Source of the DNA: Chondromyces crocatus
Lineage (GTDB): Bacteria > Myxococcota_A > Polyangia > Polyangiales > Polyangiaceae
Assembly (NCBI RefSeq): GCF_001189295.1
Contig: NZ_CP012159.1
Coordinates: 10,249,856-10,313,855 of the forward strand
Direction of reading: 5' to 3'
Length of the DNA stretch: 64,000 nucleotides
The notes under the pieces were generated by a model. It was not told the DNA's origin. It saw nothing but the letters and a program-made list of their open reading frames with translations, and made no database searches. The position numbers and the translations under genes were made by a program. Shown in pieces: positions 1-9,143 of this stretch; positions within the stretch are counted from its first letter, which is position 1, and each line of letters begins with the position of its first letter.

Positions 1-188
1 ATGCCCAGCTCCAGGGCGGCTCCCTGACACTCACAGAGGAGCACCAGCGGTCCCTGAGACTCGATCGTGCAGTCCTGGTTCGCGAGCAGCGTCTCGGCAA
101 AGGACACGGGGGTCGAAGCACTGCTTGGAGGATCCGCGCCCGGCGTGCAAGCGGCCCCTCGCACCCAGGGCGCCTCCGCGCTAAGCAC
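1..188 (-). CDS. possible 5' end of a divergent gene, cut by the window edge
   Basis: On the minus strand a frame starting at a GTG (186-188) stays open to the window edge, giving about 62 residues that include a hydrophobic stretch PLVLLCECQGAALELG. It would diverge from the TPR/DUF3857 gene starting at 196. Two plus-strand frames are also open through this stretch with similar third-position GC, so coding is not established. I recognise no family. It could equally be leader DNA of the downstream gene. Confidence 0.2.
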   Translation of the reverse strand, partial: MLSAEAPWVRGAACTPGADPPSSASTPVSFAETLLANQDCTIESQGPLVLLCECQGAALELG

Positions 189-195
189 GGCAGCG

Positions 196-3100
196 ATGCG
201 CGCCCGCACCGCCCTCGCCGTCGCCCGCCGCATGGCAGCGGCCACTGCCCTCGCTCTCGCTGCGAACGCCTGTGGTGCTGGCAGCACGCCGCCGCCCAAG
301 GACCCGCTCGTCAGCCTCCGTGAGCTCGGCGCGACGGCGCGAGACGGCGAGGCCGTGGGCCGCTGGCTCCTCGGCGAGCTGCTCGTCCCCGGGGGCACGC
401 CAGAGCGCGCCCGCGCGGCCCGGAAGCGGCTCGACGAGGTGGGCCCCAGGACGCTCCACGGAGCCCTTGCCCGCGCGGTCGACGACGAAGCGCACGGGCG
501 CTTCAAGGCCGCGACCGACGCTCACCTCGACGCCATCAGCGCCGCACGGACCAGTGAGCACCCGGACGCGCCCCTGGTCGCCTGGTACGCCGCTCACCGC
601 CTGCTGACGCTCCGCCATAGCGTCGCCGGCCTGTGGCAGCGCGGGCGTGACATCGTCCTCCGAGCGCTCGACCAGCCTGGCAACATCGGCTGGCGCGCGC
701 GCGGAGAGCTGGTCGAGTGGTGGAGCCTGGACGGCGTGTCCGATGCACCAGCGAATGCGGACGCCAGCACGCCCCGGATGGACCTCTCGGCCAAGCGCTT
801 CGGGTGCATCGAGAAGGCCAGGATGGCTGGTCCCTTCGGGCACCTCGCGCGCAGTGACCACCGCGTCCATTTCCCCGCCGAGCGACCCGGCCCCTGGCCT
901 CCCGTCTTCCCGCTGGATCCCTTCCGCGTCGAAGCCCCGCGCGTGCTGGAGACCGAGCGGCGCGGCTGCTTGATCGCGCCCACCACAGCCGTCGAGAGCG
1001 GCGTCTTTTACCTGGAGACCTTCCTCGATCTGCCCGCCGAGCGCGACCTCCTCGTCGCCGTACAGGGGGCCTTCGCCATCTTCATCGACGACGTCGAGGT
1101 CCTCACCCGGGATACACGGCAGTGGGGCGTGTGGCCGCGCTTCGGGGCGCGTGTCCGCCTGAGCAAGGGCCGCCACCGCATCCTGGCTCGTGTCGGCGGC
1201 CGCGAGACGTCGATGCGCCTCATGACGCCCGACGGTCTGCCGCTCGGCTTGCCCACCTCCGACGATCCCACGCCCCCGTACAGCATCATGCCCCCGGAGA
1301 GGCTGCCCGATCCGAACGTGCTCGAGCCGTTCCTGACCGCCGTCGGCGTGCGACCGCAGCCCGGGACACCGCCAGGAGATCCCACGCGCAACGTCGCTGA
1401 TCCCATCTCTCGCTGGCTCGCCGCCCAAGTGGCGCACATAGAGGGGCAGGACGACGTCAGCTCGGTGCTCATCGAGCCGCTCGTCAAGGACCTCTCCCGC
1501 GCCACCGGCATCGCGCTCGCCACCCAGGCCGACTTCATCGCCCGCGATCCGATCTTCCCCGAGACGGACGGCCGCGATCTCGCGAAGGACTTGCGCACCC
1601 GAGCCGCCGAAAAGGATCCAGAGCTGTGGGAGTCGCGCTTTCTGCTCGTCCTCGAGAGCATCGACAAGGAGGGCTTGCCCCAGATGCCTCGTCAGGTGGA
1701 GGCGCTCGCCGACCACTTTCGCGATGTGCCAGAGCTCATGAAGGCGCTCTTCGGCATCTACAGCCGGCTGGGCTGGAACGTGGAGCGAAAGCGCACCCTC
1801 CGCGAGGCGGCCGCACGCTTCCCCGACGATGTCGACATCCTGCAGTCGCTGCTCCAGCTCCAGGAGCAGGAGGGTGAGCGCTCCCAAGCCGACGCGACCG
1901 CGGCGCACATCCGCAAGCTGGATCCCAACGCCGACGTCGATTTGAACCGCGCGATCAAGCGGCAGGACTGGGAGGGCGCCATCAAGGAGCTCCGACGCCT
2001 GGGCGAGCTGCGCAAGGACCGCAAGGACATCGCGCGTCGCATCGCCGATCTGCTGACCCGCTCGGGCAACCGCTCCGAATCGCTGGAGCAGCTCGAGCAA
2101 GCCCTCGTCCAGAACCCGACCGACGCCGATGCGCGCATGGCGCTCGCCGATGCCCGGTTCGCGCTCGGGGAACGCGACGCCCTGCAGAAAGCCCTCGTGG
2201 AGGCGATCCGCACCGGCTCCGACAGCGATCAGCTCCGTGAGGCCATCGAGCTGGTCGAGGGCACCACGGAGCTGAGCCCGTACCGGCAAGATGGCGCCAA
2301 GGTCATCCGGGATTACGAGACCGCCGCCGCCGAGATGCCCGGCAACGCGGCCCGCGTGCTCGATTACTCGGCGCTCTGGGTCCACCCCGACGGCTCGGCG
2401 CGCATGCTGGAGCACGAGATCATCCGCATCCAGTCCCGCGAGGCCATCCAGGAACTCGCGGAGCAGCAGATGCCCCGTGGCCTGGTGCTCAAGCTGCGCA
2501 CGGTGAAGCGTGACGGGACGATCCTCGAGCCGGAGATGGTCGAGGGCAAGCCGACGGTGACCATGCCCCACCTCGAGGTCGGGGACTACATCGAGACCGA
2601 GAGCCTCTTCACGCTGCGCGGTGACGGCCGCGGGGGGCGCGTCTTCCAGGGGCCACGGTGGTTCTTCCGTGAAGAGAAGGTGGCCTACTGGCGCAGCGAG
2701 TTCGTGGTGATTTCGCCGAAGAACCGCCCCCTCGACGTCGAGGTCGGAGGCGACGTCCCGCCGGCGCAGGTCACCGAGAGCGGCGCCCTGGTGACCCGTC
2801 GCTGGCGCGTCGATCGCAACCCGGCGCTCCCCGAAGAGCCTGGCAGCGCACCCCTCTCGGAGTTCCTCCCGAACGTGCGCATCGGCTGGGGCATGAGCCT
2901 GGCCGACACCGTGGCCCGCATGGTCGACGCAGCCGCCGACGAGACGCCGCGCGATCCGAGGATCGTGCGGGTCGCTCAGGCCATCGCGCGGGACGCCGCC
3001 GCGGCCGGGACGGGAACGAAAAAGGGAGCCAAGACGGAGGGGTCGGCCGCCGAGCTTCCCTCGCAGGACGAGCAGGCCCGGCGCGTCTACCGCTGGGTGC

Positions 3101-4143
3101 TCGCGAATGTGGAGACGGGGCGAGAGACGGATGGTCGCCGGGTGGTGATCGGCAAGAGCGGCAACCGCTCCGAGGCCTTCGTCTATCTCTGCCGGCTGCT
3201 CGGCATCGACGCCTCGTATGGTCTCGTGCGCGATCGGCTCACCCCGCCGCCGCGCGGCCCGATGAGCGAGGCCGAGACGTACAGCGCGCTCGCCGTACGG
3301 CTCACGCTGAAGCCCAGCGAGCGCCCCTCCACCGAGGGTGAGGCCGTGAAGTCCGCGAGCGCGACGAACCGCTGGCTGGTCATCCGGGAGAAGTACGCGC
3401 CCTATGGCTACCTCCCGAGTCCCCTCCGAGGGCAGCCGGCGATCCTGCTCGTTCCAGGCGCGCCGCACGAGACCACGGCCACCACGGGTCCCGCCGACGG
3501 TCTCACCAGCGAAGGCACCGCCGAGCTCGCCGAGGACGGGACGGCGACGGTCGAACTACGCCAGTCCTTTGCGGGCAAGCTCGCCATCGGTCTGCGCACG
3601 GCGCTGGAGACCTTGCCGGATGCCCGGCTGCAGGACGTGGTCGAGTCGAAGCTGCTGCAGCAGGCGCTCCCTGGCGCGCGCCTCCTCGACATGGAGGTGA
3701 AGAACCTCGCGACCCTGGACGCTCCGCTCGTCCTCGTGATGAAGGCGCGGATGCCCAACTTCGCGCGCCGCCAGGGCGACGAGCTGGTGATCACGCCGCC
3801 GTGTCTGGTCCACCTCTCGAACCTGGCCACCCTGACCACACGCGAGACGCCGCTCTACATCTCGGAGGGCGTGTCCACCCGCTCGGTGATCCGCTTCCAG
3901 GTGAAGCTCCCCGCCAACGCAGAACTCACCACCCGGCTGGCCCCCACGTCCGTCGAGAACCAGGGGCGCTCGGTGATGGTGCGAGATCGGATGGAGAAAG
4001 GGACGCTCTTCTTCGATCGGGTCCTCGACCTCCCTGCAGGGCGCGTCCAGCCCGAGGACTATTCCACGTTCCAGAGCTTCGCCCGCAAGGCGGACAGCGC
4101 CATCACCCAGGAGGTGGTGGTACGGCTCGGTCGGGCACGCTGA
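196..4143 (+). CDS. exported TPR / DUF3857 / transglutaminase-like protein lacking the catalytic Cys
   Basis: A 1315-residue protein starting at the ATG at 196, chosen because it gives a basic N-terminus, a hydrophobic segment and a lipobox-like AANAC, whereas the longer frame from 67 adds an unlikely leader. After a Pro/Ala-rich N-terminal half come TPR-like helical repeats (about 485-695), then a DUF3857-type beta domain (about 705-880), then a transglutaminase-like core (about 955-1030) and a C-terminal beta domain. In active relatives the core carries GDCKDK; here the equivalent stretch is GNRSEAF around residue 991, so the nucleophilic Cys is missing and the domain is probably structural or binding. 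The domain order matches the gene at 57029-60802, which keeps the Cys. It is probably an envelope lipoprotein; no substrate is known. Confidence 0.8.
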   Translation: MRARTALAVARRMAAATALALAANACGAGSTPPPKDPLVSLRELGATARDGEAVGRWLLGELLVPGGTPERARAARKRLDEVGPRTLHGALARAVDDEAHGRFKAATDAHLDAISAARTSEHPDAPLVAWYAAHRLLTLRHSVAGLWQRGRDIVLRALDQPGNIGWRARGELVEWWSLDGVSDAPANADASTPRMDLSAKRFGCIEKARMAGPFGHLARSDHRVHFPAERPGPWPPVFPLDPFRVEAPRVLETERRGCLIAPTTAVESGVFYLETFLDLPAERDLLVAVQGAFAIFIDDVEVLTRDTRQWGVWPRFGARVRLSKGRHRILARVGGRETSMRLMTPDGLPLGLPTSDDPTPPYSIMPPERLPDPNVLEPFLTAVGVRPQPGTPPGDPTRNVADPISRWLAAQVAHIEGQDDVSSVLIEPLVKDLSRATGIALATQADFIARDPIFPETDGRDLAKDLRTRAAEKDPELWESRFLLVLESIDKEGLPQMPRQVEALADHFRDVPELMKALFGIYSRLGWNVERKRTLREAAARFPDDVDILQSLLQLQEQEGERSQADATAAHIRKLDPNADVDLNRAIKRQDWEGAIKELRRLGELRKDRKDIARRIADLLTRSGNRSESLEQLEQALVQNPTDADARMALADARFALGERDALQKALVEAIRTGSDSDQLREAIELVEGTTELSPYRQDGAKVIRDYETAAAEMPGNAARVLDYSALWVHPDGSARMLEHEIIRIQSREAIQELAEQQMPRGLVLKLRTVKRDGTILEPEMVEGKPTVTMPHLEVGDYIETESLFTLRGDGRGGRVFQGPRWFFREEKVAYWRSEFVVISPKNRPLDVEVGGDVPPAQVTESGALVTRRWRVDRNPALPEEPGSAPLSEFLPNVRIGWGMSLADTVARMVDAAADETPRDPRIVRVAQAIARDAAAAGTGTKKGAKTEGSAAELPSQDEQARRVYRWVLANVETGRETDGRRVVIGKSGNRSEAFVYLCRLLGIDASYGLVRDRLTPPPRGPMSEAETYSALAVRLTLKPSERPSTEGEAVKSASATNRWLVIREKYAPYGYLPSPLRGQPAILLVPGAPHETTATTGPADGLTSEGTAELAEDGTATVELRQSFAGKLAIGLRTALETLPDARLQDVVESKLLQQALPGARLLDMEVKNLATLDAPLVLVMKARMPNFARRQGDELVITPPCLVHLSNLATLTTRETPLYISEGVSTRSVIRFQVKLPANAELTTRLAPTSVENQGRSVMVRDRMEKGTLFFDRVLDLPAGRVQPEDYSTFQSFARKADSAITQEVVVRLGRAR

Positions 4144-4147
4144 CCGC

Positions 4148-4170
4148 CTCGGCGCGCAGCGCGCGCCGAG
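4148..4170. terminator. hairpin between convergent genes
   Basis: A perfect 10-bp inverted repeat, CTCGGCGCGC and GCGCGCCGAG, around a 3-nt AGC loop. It lies 4 bp after the stop of the plus-strand gene and 6 bp after the stop of the minus-strand gene, so it could end transcription both ways. There is no T-tract, as is common in high-GC genomes. Confidence 0.6.
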
Positions 4171-4176
4171 CCCACT

Positions 4177-6768
4177 TCAGGTCGCGGCGTTGGCGACCTG
4201 GTGCAGCAGGACGGCCTGCTCGATCACCGCGGAGGGGACCGGCACGTCGCCGAACGACGCCGAGGGCGTCTCTTGCTCCTCGGGCGCAGGGGCAGCACCA
4301 GCGCCCCGCCGCAACCCCTCGACCTCGGCACGCGCAGCGATGAGCGCTTGCTCCAGCTCCTCGTGGACCAGCTCGGGCGCAGCGGCGCCCTGGCGAGCTT
4401 CATCGAGCTGGCGTTCGAGCTGGGCGATCTTCCACTGCGCGGCCTGCAGATCGGCCTCGCAGCGGGCAGCTCCCTGGGCGAGCGTCGCGAGCTGATGCCG
4501 CAGGGCTTGCGCGTCGCCACCGCCTGGCCCTCCCGCCGTGCCAGCGCCTCCCACGCCTCCCACGCCTCCCACCCCTCCTGCGCCTCCAGGCGCTGAACCA
4601 CCTGATGCGGCGCCGCCGTTCGAGCCTCCCACCGTCGCGCCTGCGGCGATGGGGAACAGCCCTCCCAGCTCGTCCAGCAGCTCGCGGCCGACCCGCTCGC
4701 TCTCGCGCAGCTCGGCTTCGAGCCGGGCGATGACCCGCCCGCGCTCTTTCAGCGCGGCCTCCAGCGCGGCGACCTCGCCTCCCAGTGACTCGCTCACCTT
4801 CGACTCGGTGTTCGAGAGCGCATCGCGCTGCGCCGAGAGCACCTCTACCTGACGCGACAGATCGGCGATCTGGGCGGTGAGGGCCTCTTCACGCGCGCTC
4901 GCCTGCCGCTCCCGGGTCTGCCGATCACGATCGGCCCGCGAGAAGCGCTCCTCCAGGTCACGGCGCGAGCGGAGCAGCTCCGTGCGCTGCTCGTCCACGG
5001 CGGCGAGCTGCTCGGCCGCGCTCTGGCGACCGCGGCGTTCGTTCTCCAGACCGCGCTCCAGGTCTTCCAGCCGCGAGCGCGTCGCGTCGCGCTCACCGCT
5101 CACCCGTGTGAGCTCCCGCTTGGCCGCGCTCACCGCCGACTCGAGCTCTTCCAGGCGCAGCATCAGCTGGGGATCGGAGCGGTTCGCCGCCGCGAGCTGG
5201 GTCGACAGCTCGGAGATCCGGGCTCGCGCCGCAACGATCTCCTCGCTCGTCGCCTCCAGGGCTGCGATCCGGGCACGCGCCGCCGTGAGCTCGCCGCTCG
5301 TGCTCTCCAGCGCCGCGATCCGGGCGCGCGCCGCCGCGAGCTCGCCCCCCGTGCTCTCCAGCGACGTGATCCGGGCGCGCGCCGCCGCGAGCTCGCCCCC
5401 CGTGCTCTCCAGCGACGTGATCCGGGCGCGCGCCGCCGCGAACTCTCGGCTCACTCCCTCCAGCTCCGCGAGCCGCGACTGCGCTGCGGCCAGATCGTCG
5501 GCAGCGCCTTCCAGCGTCGCGAGCCGCGCCTGCACCGCCGAGAGCTCGGCGCTCGCGCCCTGAAGTGTCGCGATCCGAGCGTGCGCCTCCTCCAGCTCGG
5601 CGCTGAGGGCGTCGATACGATCCTTGCCGCCGGCGATCTCGGGCTTGTTGCGCACCATCCCGAGCTCCAGCTCGACCCGGGTGCGCGACTTCTTCTCATC
5701 GTCGAGCTGCTTGGTGAGTCGCACACCGCGATCCCGCTGGTGGCGCAGCTCCTCCTCCAGATCCCGGATTTTGTGCGCGTTACGCTCGGCGCGCACGTGC
5801 GCGTCGCCGGCGCGCGCCTCGACGTCCTTCAGCCGCGCCGCGCGCTCCGTCGCATCCCTTTCCAGCTCGGCGAGCCGAGCCGTCGCCGCGTTGGCGGCCT
5901 CGGCCCTCGCTTCTGCACGCGCGGCCTCGGTCTCCAGCTCGCGCTCCAGCCGCGCCCGCAGCTCGGAGAGCTCCACCTCCAGCTTCGACGCGCGCGCCTC
6001 CGCTTCGGCCAGGGCCTCCGGCGAGGGCCCCAGCTCGCGAACCCCCGCCGTGCCCGGCGCCGGAAAGGCAGGAAGCTCGGCGAGAGGCACCTCGACGACC
6101 GCGTACGTCTCCAGTCGGACGTGGCGCTCACTCGCCAGCGCGATGAACCACTCCGGCTCTTCCGAGCCCGAGAGGAGTGAGGTGTCGACGCTGACCTCGG
6201 GCTCGCCCTCCTGCGTGAACGACGCCACCGTGTAGCCCACGAAAGGCGCCTGCCCGATCATCTGGACCTGGCGGAACTGGAGCGAGACGAGGTCGTAGAG
6301 CGTGTAGTAGTCAGGCCCCGTCGTTCTGCGCGGCGACGTCGGCAGGAGTGCACGCTGCGAGTCCGGGTTCGGGGTGGCGATGATCGCTGCGCCCCCCTCC
6401 GAGACCAGGCGCCTGGCACGCCGCAGCACCTCGGCGGCGTCGCCGAACAGGCTGAGGTCCGGGATCACCACGGCGTCGAACGCGCCGTCGCGCACCCCGA
6501 GATCTCCTTCGAGCACCGCGAAGGTCGGGTGCGGATGCTGCCCCGCGGTCCTCGCCAGCGACTCCGCAACGCGCGCGGCATCGGGATCGTAGGCGTGAAC
6601 GAGGCGGGCGCCTCGCTCGACGAGCCGCTCGGCCAGCCCGATGGAGGCGTCTCCCAGCACGGCCACCCGGCGGCCGCGCACCAGCGGCTCCAGGTAAGCG
6701 CTGAGGACGATGGAGGGATGAACGCCGACGGTTTCGGCGGAGGCCCGCGAGGTGGTGGCCGGAGACAT
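4177..6768 (-). CDS. SAM-methyltransferase-like domain fused to a long coiled coil
   Basis: An 863-residue protein. Residues about 15-190 resemble a class I SAM-dependent methyltransferase: VAVLGDASIG at the nucleotide-binding position, an acidic VHAYDPD after the second strand, then GAFDAVVIPD. Residues about 245-705 are almost continuous heptad-like coiled coil rich in Glu, Arg, Ala and Leu. A Gly-rich linker (about 708-752) separates a second, shorter coil and a Pro/Glu-rich tail. Inside the coil an obvious 17-residue repeat (TSLESTGGELAAARARI type) recurs about eight times and is listed separately. There is no signal peptide, so it should be cytoplasmic. The domain pairing suggests a scaffold or polarity-type protein with a possibly degenerate methyltransferase, but the function is unknown. 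Confidence 0.75.
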   Translation of the reverse strand: MSPATTSRASAETVGVHPSIVLSAYLEPLVRGRRVAVLGDASIGLAERLVERGARLVHAYDPDAARVAESLARTAGQHPHPTFAVLEGDLGVRDGAFDAVVIPDLSLFGDAAEVLRRARRLVSEGGAAIIATPNPDSQRALLPTSPRRTTGPDYYTLYDLVSLQFRQVQMIGQAPFVGYTVASFTQEGEPEVSVDTSLLSGSEEPEWFIALASERHVRLETYAVVEVPLAELPAFPAPGTAGVRELGPSPEALAEAEARASKLEVELSELRARLERELETEAARAEARAEAANAATARLAELERDATERAARLKDVEARAGDAHVRAERNAHKIRDLEEELRHQRDRGVRLTKQLDDEKKSRTRVELELGMVRNKPEIAGGKDRIDALSAELEEAHARIATLQGASAELSAVQARLATLEGAADDLAAAQSRLAELEGVSREFAAARARITSLESTGGELAAARARITSLESTGGELAAARARIAALESTSGELTAARARIAALEATSEEIVAARARISELSTQLAAANRSDPQLMLRLEELESAVSAAKRELTRVSGERDATRSRLEDLERGLENERRGRQSAAEQLAAVDEQRTELLRSRRDLEERFSRADRDRQTRERQASAREEALTAQIADLSRQVEVLSAQRDALSNTESKVSESLGGEVAALEAALKERGRVIARLEAELRESERVGRELLDELGGLFPIAAGATVGGSNGGAASGGSAPGGAGGVGGVGGVGGAGTAGGPGGGDAQALRHQLATLAQGAARCEADLQAAQWKIAQLERQLDEARQGAAAPELVHEELEQALIAARAEVEGLRRGAGAAPAPEEQETPSASFGDVPVPSAVIEQAVLLHQVANAAT
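4545..4630. repeat. 9-bp repeat coding a Gly-rich linker
   Basis: Short tandem units of the type GCCTCCCAC, read on the minus strand as GGVGGVGGVGG, form the linker of the methyltransferase/coiled-coil protein. Such units are prone to slippage. Confidence 0.6.
5198..5600. repeat. 51-bp in-frame tandem repeat in the coiled coil
   Basis: The motif GTGCTCTCCAG and its variants recur at 5249, 5300, 5351, 5402, 5453, 5504 and 5555, exactly 51 bp apart. Two central copies are nearly identical, and divergence increases outward. Each unit codes 17 residues on the minus strand, a length that is not a multiple of the 7-residue heptad. Confidence 0.85.
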
Positions 6769-7020
6769 CCTGCCCCTCTTACGGCGCAGGCGACCGGGTG
6801 TCCATCGGGGAGGGCCAGGGCCGCTCCCGGGGCCTCGAGGAGAGGCTCGAAGCCCGTCCCTGCCTGGAAGCGGCGCGCCCCCAGCAGTGGCACCGACCGA
6901 CCCCAGCGAGCGGCACCGCGCTCAACGGGCTGCACCGCGCTCCCCTCCTCGGAGCTTCACGCCTGCCCCTCTCGGTGCCCTCCCTTTGACGCTGGCGTCA
7001 CGGCTTCGTACGGTAGCCCC

Positions 7021-7998
7021 ATGATCGTCCGCCGCCGCACCGTGCCCTCCGCGCTCCTCGCAGGAGCGCTGGCGCTCGGTCCAGCGGCGCTCCATGCGCA
7101 GGAGGCACAGCCTTCTGCCTCCGAGGCGCCGACCCCCCCGCTTTCTTCCGAGGTCACCACGACCCCGCCGCCCGGCGCTCAGCCCGCAGCACCGCCGCCC
7201 GGCGCTCAGCCCGCAGCACCGCCGACCAGCGCCCAGCCTGCCAGCACCCAGCCAGCGTCGCCCACGCCCCGCGCCCGGTCCGCCAAGAGCCCGACGTCCG
7301 GTACACAGCCTGCAAAATCCAGGGGGCGCGGGGCCATCGTGGTCACCGTCGACCGCGCAGCGGCCCGGGCGGCACGCGCCCTTGCGCGCGTGGTCTACGC
7401 GGATGCCGCACTCCGCCCCACGATCGATGAAGCCACCGCGCTCGCGCTGACGGGCGACGGCCGGGAGGGTATGCTGGCAACGGAGCGCGAGGCCGAGATC
7501 GCCTCCGTCCGCGAGGCCGCGGCGAACGCCACCGCCGAATCGGCAGGGAGGCGCCTCCTGGCGTCACTCGGCTCCGACGCTGGGGCGGCGCTCGTCGTGC
7601 TCGTCGAGGTCGCCGGGAGCCGACCCACGGCGCGGGTCATCCAGGTCGACTCGGCGAACTACGTGCCCCTGGAGCTGGGCGCCACGCTCCATGAGACCGA
7701 CGGAAAGGGCCAGCGCATTTCCTGGCCTGGCGCCACCGAGACGTTGCGCACGTTGCTCCCCCCTCCTCCAGCGGCCACGGTGAGCGCCGTCCAGCTCGCC
7801 ACGCCCAAGCCCTCGGCACCGGTCCGGGAGACGCCGAAGTCCGACGACCGCACGGAGACGCCTTTTTACCGGTCGCCCTGGTTCTGGATCGCGCTCGGCG
7901 CCGCAGCAGCCGTCGGGACCACGGCGTTCGCCATCACCCAGCTCGGCGACGCCGGCACCGGCCCCACCGTGCACCTCGTGGGCCGAATCGCGCCATGA
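7021..7998 (+). CDS. exported protein with Pro/Ala/Gln-rich linker and C-terminal membrane helix
   Basis: A 325-residue protein. The ATG at 7021 is preferred over upstream frame extension because it begins a clear signal peptide (RRR, hydrophobic core, cleavage after ALHA at about residue 26). A low-complexity segment with PGAQPAAPP-type repeats follows (about 40-95), then an alpha/beta domain of no family I recognise (about 105-235), and a single membrane helix near residues 282-304 in the order SPWFWIALGAAAAVGTT. The stop overlaps the next start as ATGA at 7995-7998, so the two genes are almost certainly co-translated. The Pro-rich part may span periplasm or peptidoglycan. Confidence 0.75.
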   Translation: MIVRRRTVPSALLAGALALGPAALHAQEAQPSASEAPTPPLSSEVTTTPPPGAQPAAPPPGAQPAAPPTSAQPASTQPASPTPRARSAKSPTSGTQPAKSRGRGAIVVTVDRAAARAARALARVVYADAALRPTIDEATALALTGDGREGMLATEREAEIASVREAAANATAESAGRRLLASLGSDAGAALVVLVEVAGSRPTARVIQVDSANYVPLELGATLHETDGKGQRISWPGATETLRTLLPPPPAATVSAVQLATPKPSAPVRETPKSDDRTETPFYRSPWFWIALGAAAAVGTTAFAITQLGDAGTGPTVHLVGRIAP

Positions 7999-9143
7999 TC
8001 GGCCGGCGCGTCCCTCCCGCTGGCTTCGCCGCGGCGGTCGCCGTCACCGTCGGCCTTCTCCTGGCGGCGCCTTGCCCTGCAGCCAACCGCAGAATCTACG
8101 ACGCTCCGGCGGCCCGGATCCCCCTCACCCAGGGCAAGGGCCCCGCCCTCCAGCCTGCCCCCGCCACGTACCTCCCGGCAGAGCGCGGCTGGATCAAGTT
8201 CGTCTACCACCCTTCGACACGCGATCGCGTCCTGCCTCTCCTCACGCGCGTCGATGCGTTCCACGAGGAGCTCAACATACTCCTCGGCCGCGAGGCCTTC
8301 CCCGAGACCGTCGAGGTCCGCATCGCACCACCGGCGGAGCTCGATCAGATCGCGCATGGTCTCGATCTCGGCGGAGCGTCGACCGCCGTGTTCGGCGATC
8401 TCAGGCTCGTCGTGCTGAGCGCCGCACCGCGCGGCTCCCTCGACACCCCCGAGCTGGAGAGCATGCTCCGTCACGCGCTCGCTCACCTCGCCCTCGATCA
8501 GGCGACGAAGGGCGCCACGCTCCCTCGGTGGCTGCACGAGGGCTTCGCCGTCCATGCGGCCGGCGATCACAAGGGCCTCCGCGCGCAGACGCTCTGCCTC
8601 GCCGCGCTCCGCGGCCAGCTCTCCCCGCTCTCCAGCCTGGACGACCTCTTGCCTGCCGACGCGCCGGAGCCCAGCGTCGCTTACGCCCAGTCCGCGGATT
8701 TCGTGCGCTTCCTCCTCGATACGTCACGTCGCGAGCACTTCGTCGGGTTCGTGGAGCACGCGCACGACGGCGAGCCGTTCGCCGAAGCCGTCGGACGCTC
8801 TTACGAAGGCTCCCTGGCAGAGCTGGAGCTCTCGTGGCGCGAAGACGTCGCGCGCCGCTATGCGTTCTTCCCCGTCCTCGTCGGAGCGCTGTCGCTGCTG
8901 ACGCTGCTCTGCGCCAGCGCCTTCGGCCTGCGCCGCTGGCGCGAACGCCGCCCCGTGTCCGCCCCTCCCCCCCGCAAGCGAGTCCACATCGAACGCGAGG
9001 AGCCCGAACCACGCTCCTCCCGCAGCTCCCTTCCGTCCGTCACGCCCGCGCTGGCGAGCAGCGCGCGACGCCGCGCTGAGTTCGACGCCGACGAGGGTGT
9101 GCCCAAGGTGGAACACGGCGGACGCTGGCACACGTTGCACTGA
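7995..9143 (+). CDS. peptidase-MA-like exported protein with a broken zinc motif
   Basis: A 382-residue protein with an N-terminal signal peptide and one membrane helix at about 291-312, followed by a basic cytoplasmic-type tail. The middle resembles the peptidase MA family of gluzincin metallopeptidases: it has the downstream WLHEGFAV motif with the third zinc ligand (Glu182). The usual HExxH reads H160-A-L-A-H164, so both His ligands are kept but the catalytic Glu is Ala. It may bind zinc without cleaving, or be an inactive regulator. It overlaps the upstream exported protein by 4 bp. Confidence 0.75.
   Translation: MIGRRVPPAGFAAAVAVTVGLLLAAPCPAANRRIYDAPAARIPLTQGKGPALQPAPATYLPAERGWIKFVYHPSTRDRVLPLLTRVDAFHEELNILLGREAFPETVEVRIAPPAELDQIAHGLDLGGASTAVFGDLRLVVLSAAPRGSLDTPELESMLRHALAHLALDQATKGATLPRWLHEGFAVHAAGDHKGLRAQTLCLAALRGQLSPLSSLDDLLPADAPEPSVAYAQSADFVRFLLDTSRREHFVGFVEHAHDGEPFAEAVGRSYEGSLAELELSWREDVARRYAFFPVLVGALSLLTLLCASAFGLRRWRERRPVSAPPPRKRVHIEREEPEPRSSRSSLPSVTPALASSARRRAEFDADEGVPKVEHGGRWHTLH

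Noticed and set aside
181-3468. 1095-residue minus-strand open frame
   Set aside because: It is antisense to the TPR/DUF3857 gene, Arg/His/Gly-rich, and shows no recognisable domain; a high-GC shadow.
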